This document shows positions 34,108 to 41,966 of a stretch of DNA of 64,000 bases, in pieces. This DNA is from Streptomyces sp. NRRL S-37. GTDB taxonomy: Bacteria; Actinomycetota; Actinomycetes; Streptomycetales; Streptomycetaceae. The stretch's first letter is position 1, and each line of letters opens with the position of its first letter. Location: contig NZ_JOIZ01000010.1 of the NCBI RefSeq assembly GCF_000721605.1, positions 1 to 64,000 of the forward strand. Reading direction: 5' to 3'. The notes below the pieces were generated by a model. It saw only the letters and a list, made by a program, of their open reading frames with translations, searched no databases and was not told where the DNA came from. The translations under genes and the position numbers were made by a program.

Positions 34108-34279
34108 GGGGTGAAGTGGGGTCGTCCCAAGGTAGCGGTGGGGACTTCCCGTGTGGTATCTCTGGCGCCTCAAATTGGGGAAAGTGGCCACGTTTTGGCG
34201 TAGTGGTGCCGCTCAGCATGTGGTATTCGCAGGCTCGTTGAAGTGGGGCAAAGTGGCGAAGGTATGGCGTAGCGGTGCC
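34108..34279 (+). repeat. Three direct repeats at 68-69-bp spacing upstream of a small membrane gene
   Basis: Copies start at 34108, 34177 and 34245. The last two share GGGG, AAAGTGGC, TTGGCGTAG/TATGGCGTAG and GGTGCC over about 34 bases; the first is more diverged but keeps GGGG, AAGTGG and GTAGCGGTG. They end 26 bases before the ATG of the 53-residue gene and probably are promoter/operator repeats or iterons. Confidence 0.55.
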
Positions 34280-34305
34280 ACGTTCCCGTGCGGCTGAATA
34301 GCCGT

Positions 34306-34467
34306 ATGCCTCGAACCGAAGAGAAGCAGCAGCCTGTCCTTGAACTCCGCCTCGGTGGCGTGCACGTCGTCGTCCAACGCATCTCGCCCTGGCTGGTGGC
34401 CGCCGTCGTCACGGCACTCGTCGCAACGATGGGCAGTTCACTCGCCGCATGGTTCACATCTCGTTGA
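34306..34467 (+). CDS. Small single-helix membrane protein
   Basis: A 53-residue protein: MPRTEEKQQPVLELRLGGVH, a polar start with a short amphipathic strand, then one membrane helix (WLVAAVVTALVATMGSSLAA, about 29-48) and a basic end. No clear ribosome site is visible, so translation could be leaderless or weak. Repeats lie upstream and a strong terminator follows at 34504, so it is a separate unit. Function unknown; small membrane proteins of this size occur on Streptomyces transfer elements. Confidence 0.6.
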   Translation: MPRTEEKQQPVLELRLGGVHVVVQRISPWLVAAVVTALVATMGSSLAAWFTSR

Positions 34468-34503
34468 GACCTTGCCAGACCGTGCAGCGAGGTAAGCCAT
34501 ACA

Positions 34504-34540
34504 GCGCTGCTGCCCGACCATCCTGGTCGGGCAGCAGCGC
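34504..34540. terminator. Perfect 17-bp hairpin, bidirectional terminator
   Basis: 34504-34520 and 34524-34540 are perfect inverted repeats with loop TCC. It lies between the plus-strand small membrane gene (stop 34467) and the minus-strand lipoprotein fragment (stop 34553), so it can end both. Confidence 0.75.
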
Positions 34541-34731
34541 GTCGGGCGCCGGTCAGCCGGCTGCCGTGGCCTTGGTGAGGGCCTTGTCGAGGTAGCGGTC
34601 GACGAGGGCCGGGGAGCCGGAGACGATCAGCAGCAGGCTGTCGTCGCGGATGGCCGTCTGCTTGACCACGTGTGGACGATCGCGTAATTCCCCAGGGCTG
34701 CGGTCACGTAATTCCCCAGGTGCTGGCTCTT

Positions 34732-35106
34732 CTATCTGTCGACCGACCACGTTGTGTCGCCCGGTGGGGTGCCCTCCGCGAGGATCTGGTCGACGATCCG
34801 CAGTGCGTCGGGGAGCGGCACTGTGTCCTCGTCGAGGTACTCGTCGTGCTGGCCGTTGGCCAGGATGAAGCCCTTGCTCCGGCCGGCAGCTCCCGGTGTG
34901 ACAGCGTGCTCGCCGGGGTCGGACTCGTCGTCAAGCAGCATCACCATCGCGCGCTTGGCGTTCGTGATGACGGCCAGAGAACGACCTCGCGAACTGGTCA
35001 GCCATGTTTCCAGCTGCCCGGCATCGATTCGCTCTCGAAGCACCGCCAGCGCCGCCGCGGGCGACGCTGGAACGGTGCCATCACTGAAGCTCCAGGACTC
35101 GGCCAT
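34732..35106 (-). CDS. Imm1-like immunity protein carried by the IS21 element
   Basis: A 124-residue acidic protein (LRERIDAGQLETWLTSSRGR, LAVITNAKRAMVMLLDDESD, HDEYLDEDTVPLPDALRIVD, QILAEGTPPGDTTW). The N-G-Q-H..Y/F...D-x-V-x...A-L-R-I-V...F/L...G-x-x-P pattern resembles Imm1-type immunity proteins. AGAAGG lies 8 bases before the ATG. It sits 36 bases downstream of istB, inside the element, with no toxin gene in view. It may be a captured orphan immunity gene. Confidence 0.6.
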   Translation of the reverse strand: MAESWSFSDGTVPASPAAALAVLRERIDAGQLETWLTSSRGRSLAVITNAKRAMVMLLDDESDPGEHAVTPGAAGRSKGFILANGQHDEYLDEDTVPLPDALRIVDQILAEGTPPGDTTWSVDR

Positions 35107-35142
35107 GCGGATGACCTTCTCATATGCCGCGAGCGGCCTGGC

Positions 35143-35907
35143 CTAGCTGGTCGACGGTTTGGCAGCAGAAGTCCTGGGTCGCTTGTTGGGACGGTAGCTG
35201 GGCCCGTTCATGATCACCTGGTGGCTGGTGTTGATGAGCCGGTCCAGGAGGGACTCGGCGACGACGGGGTTGGGGAAGAGGGGATACCAGTCGCTGGGCG
35301 CCCTGTTGCTGGTGATGATCAAGGACCGTCCCTGCCGCTCGGAGACGAGTTCGTAGAGGTCGTCGGCCTGGGCTGTGGACAGCTGTCGCATGGCGAAGTC
35401 GTCGAGGATGAGGACGTCGGGGCGGACGAGTTCGCGGATCCGTTTCTCCCAGGTGCGGTCCGCGTGGCCGCCGGCGAGGTCGGCGAGGATGCGGCTGGTC
35501 TTGGCGAAGCGGACGTGGGCGCCCTGGCGGACAGCGAGGTGGCCGAGGGCCTGGGCGATGTGGGTCTTGCCGACGCCGACGGGGCCGAAGAGGATGACCG
35601 ACTCGCCGGCATGCAGCCAGCGCAGGGCTCCCAGGTCGCGGATCTGTGCGGCGGGCAGTTTCGAGGAGGCGGTGAAGTCGAACTCCTCCAGGGTGACCTG
35701 CTGCTCGAACTTGGCCCGCTGGAGCCTGCGTTGGAAGGCGACGGTCTCGCGGCGGGTGATCTCGTCCTGGCAGAGGACCTGGAGGAAGTCGAGGTGGCCG
35801 AGTTCGCCGCCGTGAGCTTGGGCGAGTCGGGCGTCAAGGGTTTCCAGCATGCCGGACAGTCGCAGGGTCTTGAGTGACTCCCGCAGGGCGGCGTCCATCA
35901 CGGTCAT
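35143..35907 (-). CDS. istB: IS21-family helper ATPase IstB
   Basis: A 254-residue AAA-type ATPase. Walker A is LFGPVGVGKTHIA (about 106-118), Walker B is VLILDDFAM (about 164-172), and IITSNRAPSDW is the sensor-1 region. It assists the transposase in target selection. Its ATG overlaps the end of istA (35904-35907), as usual for the pair. Confidence 0.92.
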   Translation of the reverse strand: MTVMDAALRESLKTLRLSGMLETLDARLAQAHGGELGHLDFLQVLCQDEITRRETVAFQRRLQRAKFEQQVTLEEFDFTASSKLPAAQIRDLGALRWLHAGESVILFGPVGVGKTHIAQALGHLAVRQGAHVRFAKTSRILADLAGGHADRTWEKRIRELVRPDVLILDDFAMRQLSTAQADDLYELVSERQGRSLIITSNRAPSDWYPLFPNPVVAESLLDRLINTSHQVIMNGPSYRPNKRPRTSAAKPSTS

Positions 35908-37523
35908 CGGGCTTCCACCTCGGCTTCGTCGTGGACCTGGTCGTCGTGGTCGTCGTCCGTCGTGTCGGGGGTCGCGACGGTGGCGAAGAGCCGGGCGGGG
36001 CCGTGGAGGAAGGCCGCGGCCCCGGCGTCTCCGCTGGTCTCGGGCTCGGGATCGGTCTCGGTGCCGGCGATGAGGATGCCCTTGATGGTGCGGTAGGACG
36101 GGTCACCGACCGCGATGGCCCTCGCGCAGGCGGCTTCCAGCCGTGTCTCGCCGTACTTCTTCCGCAGGCCGAGCACCCCCTGGGCAGCGCGGAGCCGATA
36201 GAGGACGTTGACTTCCAGTAGCTGGTCGACGACCTCGCGGCAGGCGTCGCCGACCTCGGACGCCTGGCTGCGGCACCAGACCGGCGTCCGCATCTGGAAG
36301 GCGATCTTTTCCGGCGGATAGTCGCTCTTGTCGGTGCGTTTGCCCTGATCAAGGGCGGCATGGGTTTTGACGAGGGAGCCGTCGTGGAAGACCTGGACCA
36401 TCGTGGCGGTCGAGCGGACGTCGACCTTCCGACCGATCAGCTTCCACGGAACTGAGTAGAGGGTGCGGCCGACTTTGATGTGGATGTCCGGTCCGACGGT
36501 GGCCGTCGACCAGCGGGCCAGCACGAACGGAGTCGGCGGCAGGGACAGCAGTTCGGCCGCCTCCAAGGCGTCGAACACGGTCATCGGGGCGGCCCCGCCC
36601 AGCGGCCGGCACTTCCGCCGCCCGGCGACCTGCTGGCTCCAGGTCACGGCCTCGGCCTGCATGTGCTCGATCGAGCTGAACTCCCGTCCTCGCCAGAACG
36701 AGTCACGGACATAGGGCATGGGCCGCTCGACCCGGGGCTTGTCCTTCGGCTTCGCCGCCCGCGCCGGATCAACCAACGCTCCGTAGTGCGTTGCGAGTTC
36801 GGCATACGCCTTGTTGATCTTCGGGTCGTAGAGGTCGGGTTTGTCGACGCCGGTCTTCAGGTTGTCCGGGACGAGCCGGCGCGGGACGCCGCCGAAGTAG
36901 CGGAAGGCCGCGACGTGAGCCTCCGTCCACGCGTGCTGGTCCAGGTGCAGCACCGGCCGGACGAACATGTGCCGCGAGCACGGCAACACCATCACGAACG
37001 CCCAGACCCGGTGGCGTTTCCCGGTCCTCGGGTCGATCCATGGCCCGAGGAATCCGTAGTCGATCTGAGCCTCCGAACCGGGTTCGATGTCGTCGCGCAA
37101 CACTGTGACCTGCGACTTCGCCACCTCGTCCGGAAGCGTCGCGTGCACCCAGCGGCGGAACGAGGAGATCGACACCTGCAGTTTGTGTTCGTCACGCAGG
37201 CGCTGGTGGATCGTCGAGACGGTCACTGTCCCGAGCAGGCTCTTGATGTAGTCGCGGTGCTGGTCGATGTCCGGCCAGGTCACCTGCCTCAGCCTTCTGT
37301 CGATGAGCCCAGGGAACCACTCCTTGATCAGCTTCGACCAGTCGGCCTCGCTCATCGGCGGCCCACCCGGGCTGATCCCGGCCGCTTCCGCCGGCGCCAG
37401 GTACTTCCTGACCGTCTTGCGGTCCACCCCCAGCGACGCAGCCAGCTCGCTCTTCGAGCGGCCCGCGTACCAGTGGACGTAGATCTCGGTGATGTCGACC
37501 ACGACGAACGTTCTCCTCGCCAT
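35904..37523 (-). CDS. istA: IS21-family transposase IstA
   Basis: A 539-residue transposase. N-terminal HTH (GRSKSELAASLGVDRKTVRK), then the DDE integrase core (EPGSEAQIDYGFLG for the first D, RRLVPDNLKTGVD for the second, and a Glu in the KPKDKPRVERPMPYVRDSF segment), and the C-terminal region (LYSVPWKLIGRKVDVRSTAT). Length is normal for IstA and no damage is visible. Confidence 0.92.
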   Translation of the reverse strand: MARRTFVVVDITEIYVHWYAGRSKSELAASLGVDRKTVRKYLAPAEAAGISPGGPPMSEADWSKLIKEWFPGLIDRRLRQVTWPDIDQHRDYIKSLLGTVTVSTIHQRLRDEHKLQVSISSFRRWVHATLPDEVAKSQVTVLRDDIEPGSEAQIDYGFLGPWIDPRTGKRHRVWAFVMVLPCSRHMFVRPVLHLDQHAWTEAHVAAFRYFGGVPRRLVPDNLKTGVDKPDLYDPKINKAYAELATHYGALVDPARAAKPKDKPRVERPMPYVRDSFWRGREFSSIEHMQAEAVTWSQQVAGRRKCRPLGGAAPMTVFDALEAAELLSLPPTPFVLARWSTATVGPDIHIKVGRTLYSVPWKLIGRKVDVRSTATMVQVFHDGSLVKTHAALDQGKRTDKSDYPPEKIAFQMRTPVWCRSQASEVGDACREVVDQLLEVNVLYRLRAAQGVLGLRKKYGETRLEAACARAIAVGDPSYRTIKGILIAGTETDPEPETSGDAGAAAFLHGPARLFATVATPDTTDDDHDDQVHDEAEVEAR

Positions 37524-38353
37524 CCGGGCTGCCCATCGGCCATCCGAACCACGGGACGAGGAACTTGAGCAGCTCCGCGACGACCAGGTCCCTCGATCCC
37601 GACCTCCGCGCTACCCATGGCCAATTAGGAGAATTCGGGATGGGGAATTACATGACGCTCAAACCGCCCAACCTGGGGAAAAACTTGAACGTCGACACCA
37701 CGGTGCTCCGCCCTCCCGCGGAGAACGTGAGGAGCTGGCTCCACTGCTCATCACCGAGGCCGTGGGGCGCGGGCAGCTTCTGTGAGGTCACGCCGACCGG
37801 GGTGCCGCCCGCGACGACCTGATAGGTCGGGCACCCGGTCATCGCGTCGAAGATCCGGCCGATGCCGTCGGAGAGCTTCTTCACGCTGTCGCTGTACAAC
37901 TCCTCGGAGATCTCCGAGGAGCTGCCGCCGTAGGTGAAGTCCGCCTCCGCCTTGTGCGGGAAGGCGAGCGTGCCGCCAGTCGCCGCGTCGCCGCCCAGCT
38001 CGCTCAGGGCCGGGCAGCCGATCACGGTGACGTCGTCGTGCTTGGCCGGACGCTCCGGCTTGGGAAGGTAGCCGCTGCCGAGGTCGCGCGGGTCGAGCAG
38101 GCGGGACTCAAGCGCGGCCGAGGAGAGCGCGACCGGCTCCTGGGCGGCCTCTGTCGGCTTTCCCGTACGGGAGGAGGTGGTCCGGTGCTCGGTTCCGGTG
38201 GTGTCGGTGGAGCACGCGGGCACGGCGAGGAGGGCGGCGGTGATGCCGAGTGCGGTGGTGACGCGAACGCGCATGACGGAACTGACCCCTTGGTGCTAGG
38301 CGACGGGTGGCCAGTGCGGGCCCGCGGGCCCGGTGAGGTCGTAGGAGTGGTGA

Positions 38354-38842
38354 TCAGTGTCCGAGGTGGCGCAGGCAGTCCTCGAACGTGGCGTGTGTCG
38401 CGTCCGCCGGCCCGGAGTGCCGGTTGTACCAGGCGGTGTCGATGCGGGTCTCCAGCTGCTGGTGTCCGGCCCGGCAGCGCAGCCATATCTCACCGCGGGT
38501 GGACAGGATGAGCCAGTCCCGGTACGCGCCGCACTCGGTGCAGGCGGCCATCTCACCGTCGAGGACAAGGGGTTGCTTCCACGGCATCACCTTGCCTTCG
38601 ACCTGGTCGTGGCTCGGCACCCGCAGTTCCGGCGGGAGGAAGTCGTCCACGATGGCAGCCGACTCGACGGACTGCGGCTCAGGCGCCGGCACTCCGATGC
38701 CGGGCGGGACCTGGCCCTGCAGTTGCGCGTGCAGCTCGGCGAACCGTTTCTGAGCTTCGCCCGGCTCCTTGGCCCTGCGGCGTATCCGGTGAAACACCCT
38801 GGCGTCCTCCTCCACATCGGCACCTCGTCCTGCGCGTTTCAT
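38354..38842 (-). CDS. Zinc-ribbon-like hypothetical protein
   Basis: A 162-residue protein starting MKRAGRGADVEEDARVF. The C-terminal half holds two likely metal ligands pairs: AACTECGAYRDW and LRCRAGHQQ (CxxC ... CxxGH). The first half is charged and helical. It lies between the split lipoprotein and the relaxase, same strand. Function unknown. Confidence 0.55.
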   Translation of the reverse strand: MKRAGRGADVEEDARVFHRIRRRAKEPGEAQKRFAELHAQLQGQVPPGIGVPAPEPQSVESAAIVDDFLPPELRVPSHDQVEGKVMPWKQPLVLDGEMAACTECGAYRDWLILSTRGEIWLRCRAGHQQLETRIDTAWYNRHSGPADATHATFEDCLRHLGH

Positions 38843-39014
38843 GATCGTGCCCCACGCCCTCGACGGTTTCAATTCACAAAGTTCACAGTCCCTTCGGCCA
38901 GGTCAGCAGGGGTATACGGCCTCTCGGTTGCCCGGATGGTGAGTCGGCCACGATGCGTGTCTCGGTACGGCACTGCGGCGATGCGGTGAGACTGCGTGCC
39001 GGCATCCGGTGGGC

Positions 39015-40748
39015 TTACCGGGTCTGACGCGATGTCTCCTCTCTACTGCGCCGCCTGGCGGGTGAGGAGGGCTTGGTGGTCGTCCCGCGCGTCGCGGACC
39101 GGTTCTCCGTGCTGCTGGTTTCGGGAAGGTGGGTGGTATCGGCAGGCAGGTCGGCTGTCTGCCGCATCCGCCACACGAGCACGTCGCTGACGGAGTCCGC
39201 GGTGCCGAGCTCGCGCCGTGCGGCAACGTCGGACAGGAGGGCGGCCGGATCATGGCCGGCGGCTTCGGCTTCCGCGATCGTGGCAGCCAGGGCGAACCAG
39301 CCGGGTTCGGCGAGGATCTGCTCGGCCAGCTCCGGCAGCGCCTGGCGCAGCAGCACCGTTTGCCGCTGGAGCATGGGCCGGCTCAGTCGCCGGCCCCGCT
39401 GGTAGAGCACACCGAGCGGCTGGGCCGAGGCGGACCGGTAGGCGGCGTGCAGGTGCTCGGCGGCTCGGGCGGCGGCCTCGGCCTGCTGGGCGTGCCCCTT
39501 CCTGGCGTGCCAGTGCGCGGTGGCGGTGATCAGGAAGAACAGCATGTCGATCGCCATCGCCGTGGTGGCTCCATCCTCACCGCGGCCGAGGGCCGGGCCG
39601 CCCTGGACGAGGTCACGGGCGGCCTGTCGCAGGGCTTGATCGTGCCCGCGTACGGCGCGGACGTGAGAGCGCGAGGCCCGTTCGAAAGCTGTTGCTGCGT
39701 CGTGCAGTTCGCGGCGGGTGTGGGCAGCGGACGTCTTCGCGAGGGCGTCCAGGACCTCGCCAGCCGCGGCGATGTGGGCGGCGGCGGCCCCGTCCTCGCC
39801 GTGCTCGACGACGAGCATGGCCTGCCACACGGCTGATGCCGTGCCGCGGCGCGCGGAGGCCGGATTGCCCGGCCCGTTACGGTTCGCATCCCTCCGCCGG
39901 GCATCCGGGGCGTCACCGGCCCAGCGCTCGCGGATGCGGGGCAGCGACAGGTCGGGGGCCAGGCGCGCGCCGGGGTAGAACACCGGCTCGCCGTCCTTGT
40001 TCAGGTCGTCGGGCAGGGCGACCTTGTAGCCGAGCAGGTCGCCGGAGGGCGCGACGCGCTTGCGGATGAGGAGGCCGGCGGCAGCGAGCCGGTCGAAGAA
40101 CTCCTCGTTGCTCCTGGCGCCGGCCACCGCGCGCCGTACGGTTTCGCGCAGTTCCTCGCGGGCGGTGCGCTCGCGGCCCTGCCGCATCGCCTTGTGGCGT
40201 TCGGCGCTGGTGGGCCGCTTCGCTGCGGTGCCGTCCCCCTTGTTGAGGCGCCGCAGGCCCAGCTCTGCTTCGAGTGCCCGGGCCTGGGCCTGCACACGGT
40301 TGGCGTCGTTGTCGAGGTCAGGTTTGTACCCGTCTTCGCGGACAAGAGTGGCGACGATGTGGATGTGGTCGTCGGCGTGACGCACGGCAGCCCACCGGCA
40401 GCCCGCTCCTTCCTCCGGGTTGTCGATCCCGGCCGCGGCGACCATCCGGCGGGCCACGTCGCCCCATTCCTGATCCGAGAGGATCCGGTCCTCGCTGCCG
40501 TTGCGCACGGATAGATGCCACACATGCTTCTTCGGGCGCTCTGAGGGGTCGATGTTTTCGACGGGCTGGTCCAGGAGCTGCTGGAGCTGCTTGAGGGTCG
40601 CGGTGGCATCGCGGCCGGGGTCGGGAGCGTTGTGGTCCCAGGAGGCGACGAGGTGAGGATCGGTGTGCTCCTCGAACTTGCCCGGTCCGTAGAGGTAGTA
40701 GAGGAGACCGATGGTGCGCTGTCCGCGCTTCTGGATCCTGGGGATCAT
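39015..40748 (-). CDS. Mobilisation relaxase (MOBP-like)
   Basis: A 577-residue relaxase that should nick the element at oriT and pilot the strand. The three-His metal site is in RHADDHIHIVATLVRED (about 123-139); a likely catalytic Tyr is in GLLYYLYGPGKFEEH (about 14-28). The basic linker ERHKAMRQGRERTAREELRE and long helical C-terminus fit actinobacterial relaxase/mobilisation nucleases. ATG at 40748, 14 bases after the mobC stop; the two genes form the usual pair. Confidence 0.85.
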   Translation of the reverse strand: MIPRIQKRGQRTIGLLYYLYGPGKFEEHTDPHLVASWDHNAPDPGRDATATLKQLQQLLDQPVENIDPSERPKKHVWHLSVRNGSEDRILSDQEWGDVARRMVAAAGIDNPEEGAGCRWAAVRHADDHIHIVATLVREDGYKPDLDNDANRVQAQARALEAELGLRRLNKGDGTAAKRPTSAERHKAMRQGRERTAREELRETVRRAVAGARSNEEFFDRLAAAGLLIRKRVAPSGDLLGYKVALPDDLNKDGEPVFYPGARLAPDLSLPRIRERWAGDAPDARRRDANRNGPGNPASARRGTASAVWQAMLVVEHGEDGAAAAHIAAAGEVLDALAKTSAAHTRRELHDAATAFERASRSHVRAVRGHDQALRQAARDLVQGGPALGRGEDGATTAMAIDMLFFLITATAHWHARKGHAQQAEAAARAAEHLHAAYRSASAQPLGVLYQRGRRLSRPMLQRQTVLLRQALPELAEQILAEPGWFALAATIAEAEAAGHDPAALLSDVAARRELGTADSVSDVLVWRMRQTADLPADTTHLPETSSTENRSATRGTTTKPSSPARRRSREETSRQTR

Positions 40749-40762
40749 GGAGCCGATGAGTC

Positions 40763-41374
40763 CTAGTCCTGGTGCAATAGCCGGTCGGTGGCGTGCTGGA
40801 CACGCTGGATCGCGCGGTCGGTGGCCGCGATGACCACGTCGAGTTCGCCCGGGTGCGCTCCGGCGTTGACTGCTCGGGCGATCTGGTTCAAGTTGTTGCC
40901 TACGTAGCCGAGGTGGCGACGGGCGGCGAAGAACTCGGCGATCACCTCGCGCTCGTCCGCAACGGCACTTGCGGTCCGTTCAAGGTCCTGGGCGGCAGAG
41001 AGAGCAGCACGGGCGAGGAAACCGGCGAGGGTGAGGCCGGCAGCCTTCGCGCCGGCGGTCACGAGGATGAGTTCGTCATCGCTGAAGCGGGTGTTGCGGA
41101 CGTGCGGACGCTGGCGACGCTGGTACTTGCGGCGGCGCGTACGCGGCTGCTCGCGTGTGTCCTGTGTCCCTTCTGGCTGCGATCCGCCCTCGGTCGCAGC
41201 CTCCTCGTCTGGCGTCCCCCGGCGCCGGACGAGCCCCGGCCCTCCAGGGGCGGGGGAGCCCTTGGATACTCCGCTCAAGGCGGAGTATCCAAGGGGATAA
41301 CTTGCTCGCCCCGAGACCGAGTTGGAATCGAGTGCAGGTTCCGGGGTGGTGCCGTTCTTGGGTGCGTTGGTCAT
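40763..41374 (-). CDS. mobC: MobC-like relaxosome accessory protein
   Basis: A 203-residue protein. The C-terminal half is a MobC domain (NTRFSDDELILVTAGAKAAG, LAGFLARAALSAA, GYVGNNLNQIARAVNAGAHP), with a ribbon-helix-helix-like start and the conserved N-Q-I-A-R-x-x-N. It should help the relaxase bind oriT. The first 90 residues are low-complexity; their codons contain a perfect 16-bp palindrome (41259-41295). The ATG overlaps the upstream stop (ATGA). Confidence 0.8.
   Translation of the reverse strand: MTNAPKNGTTPEPALDSNSVSGRASYPLGYSALSGVSKGSPAPGGPGLVRRRGTPDEEAATEGGSQPEGTQDTREQPRTRRRKYQRRQRPHVRNTRFSDDELILVTAGAKAAGLTLAGFLARAALSAAQDLERTASAVADEREVIAEFFAARRHLGYVGNNLNQIARAVNAGAHPGELDVVIAATDRAIQRVQHATDRLLHQD
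41259..41295. repeat. Perfect 16-bp inverted repeat within the mobC 5' region
   Basis: CCCTTGGATACTCCGC (41259-41274) and GCGGAGTATCCAAGGG (41280-41295) are perfect inverted repeats with loop TCAAG. They fall in the variable N-terminal codons of mobC. Hairpins of this kind next to a mobC/relaxase pair could be part of oriT or an autoregulatory site. Confidence 0.5.
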
Positions 41375-41607
41375 CGGGATTCGGGCCTCGTCGAGCGGGT
41401 GCGTTGCTGGATGGTTGCGGCCAGCGCGAGGACATCGGCAGGGCTGGCAAGGACGCGGACCGGTCTGTTGGGACGGTCCTGGACGAGCCACTGCCCGGTC
41501 GGCGTAAGGACGACGGCGTGGAGAAGTCGGCGACGGACCAGGACGTCCGCCCAGGCATCGGCCTCGGCGGTGGTGGGCTCGGAAAAGCGAGGGGGACGAG
41601 GAATCAC
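41371..41607 (-). CDS. Small hypothetical protein upstream of mobC
   Basis: A 78-residue protein starting at GTG, 6 bases after GGAGG: VIPRPPRFSEPTTAEADAWA, then RRLLHAVVLTPTGQWLVQDR and ADVLALAATIQQR. Its stop overlaps the mobC start (ATGA). No recognised family. Confidence 0.5.
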   Translation of the reverse strand: MIPRPPRFSEPTTAEADAWADVLVRRRLLHAVVLTPTGQWLVQDRPNRPVRVLASPADVLALAATIQQRTRSTRPESR

Positions 41608-41692
41608 GGCGTACCTCCTAAGCGGAGCGGCGGCCCGGCGTGGAGCCGGGCCACCTTTACGGGTATGGGCCTTGAGCTGGGGCTTTGCCGGT

Positions 41693-41884
41693 TCAGCCGC
41701 ACTCGGGGCAGCGCCCGACGTGACTGTTGAGCGCGCGGGCCATCCGCTGTTTCGCCGAGGCAGCTTGCTTCGCACTGGACTTCGCCGCCGGCCTGCCCGC
41801 GTGCCGCTCGGAGTGAGCGAGCATGAACCCGATCTCTCGCTCGTACTCTGCGCGGACGGTGTTGAACTGGCGGCAGGTCTTCAT
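41693..41884 (-). CDS. Small basic protein
   Basis: A 63-residue protein: MKTCRQFNTVRAEYEREIGF, MLAHSERHAGRPAAKSSAKQ, ending HVGRCPECG. A CxxC pair at the C-terminus may bind metal. Its ATG overlaps the TGA at 41881-41883, the apparent natural end of the DUF2637 gene. Confidence 0.5.
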   Translation of the reverse strand: MKTCRQFNTVRAEYEREIGFMLAHSERHAGRPAAKSSAKQAASAKQRMARALNSHVGRCPECG

Positions 41885-41966
41885 CGGGCGGTGCTCCTCG
41901 TCGTTGTGATGTCCTCGTTCCGCAGCGCCTGGAGGACGAGGCCGAGTCGGTCGTTACCGACACCCG

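Larger units (their letters stand above)
34671..37697 (-). mobile_element. IS21-family element with passenger gene, 5-bp target duplication
   Basis: Ends: TGTGGACGATCGCGTAATTC at 34671 and the inverted TGTCGACGTTCAAGTTTTTC at 37697, both followed by CCCAGG. Further TAATTCCCCA repeats lie inside each end, as usual in IS21 elements. Flanking CCACG direct repeats are at 34666-34670 and 37698-37702. It holds istA, istB and an extra gene beyond istB; at 3027 bp it is longer than a simple IS21 copy. Confidence 0.82.
34553..38274 (-). pseudogene. Secreted lipoprotein gene split by an IS21-family element
   Basis: The 5' part (38274 to 37698) encodes a lipoprotein with signal MRVRVTTALGITAALLAVPA and lipobox Cys (VPAC), then LSSAALESRLLDPRDLGSGY and later PHGLGDEQWSQLLTFSAGG. 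The 3' part (34670 to 34553) encodes VKQTAIRDDSLLLIVSGSPA and LVDRYLDKALTKATAAG. Removing the element and one CCACG copy restores ...GRSTVVKQTAIR..., one frame of about 229 residues. In the present arrangement the gene reads into the IS and ends at a stop near 37648. The family resembles actinobacterial sensor-like lipoproteins; its role is unknown. Confidence 0.75.

Noticed and set aside
39129..39836. Plus-strand frame over the relaxase
   Set aside because: Gly/Arg-rich shadow; the minus strand encodes a clear relaxase.
41604..41963. 119-codon minus-strand frame
   Set aside because: It overlaps the restored DUF2637 end and the small protein at 41693-41884 in a different frame and lacks a ribosome site.
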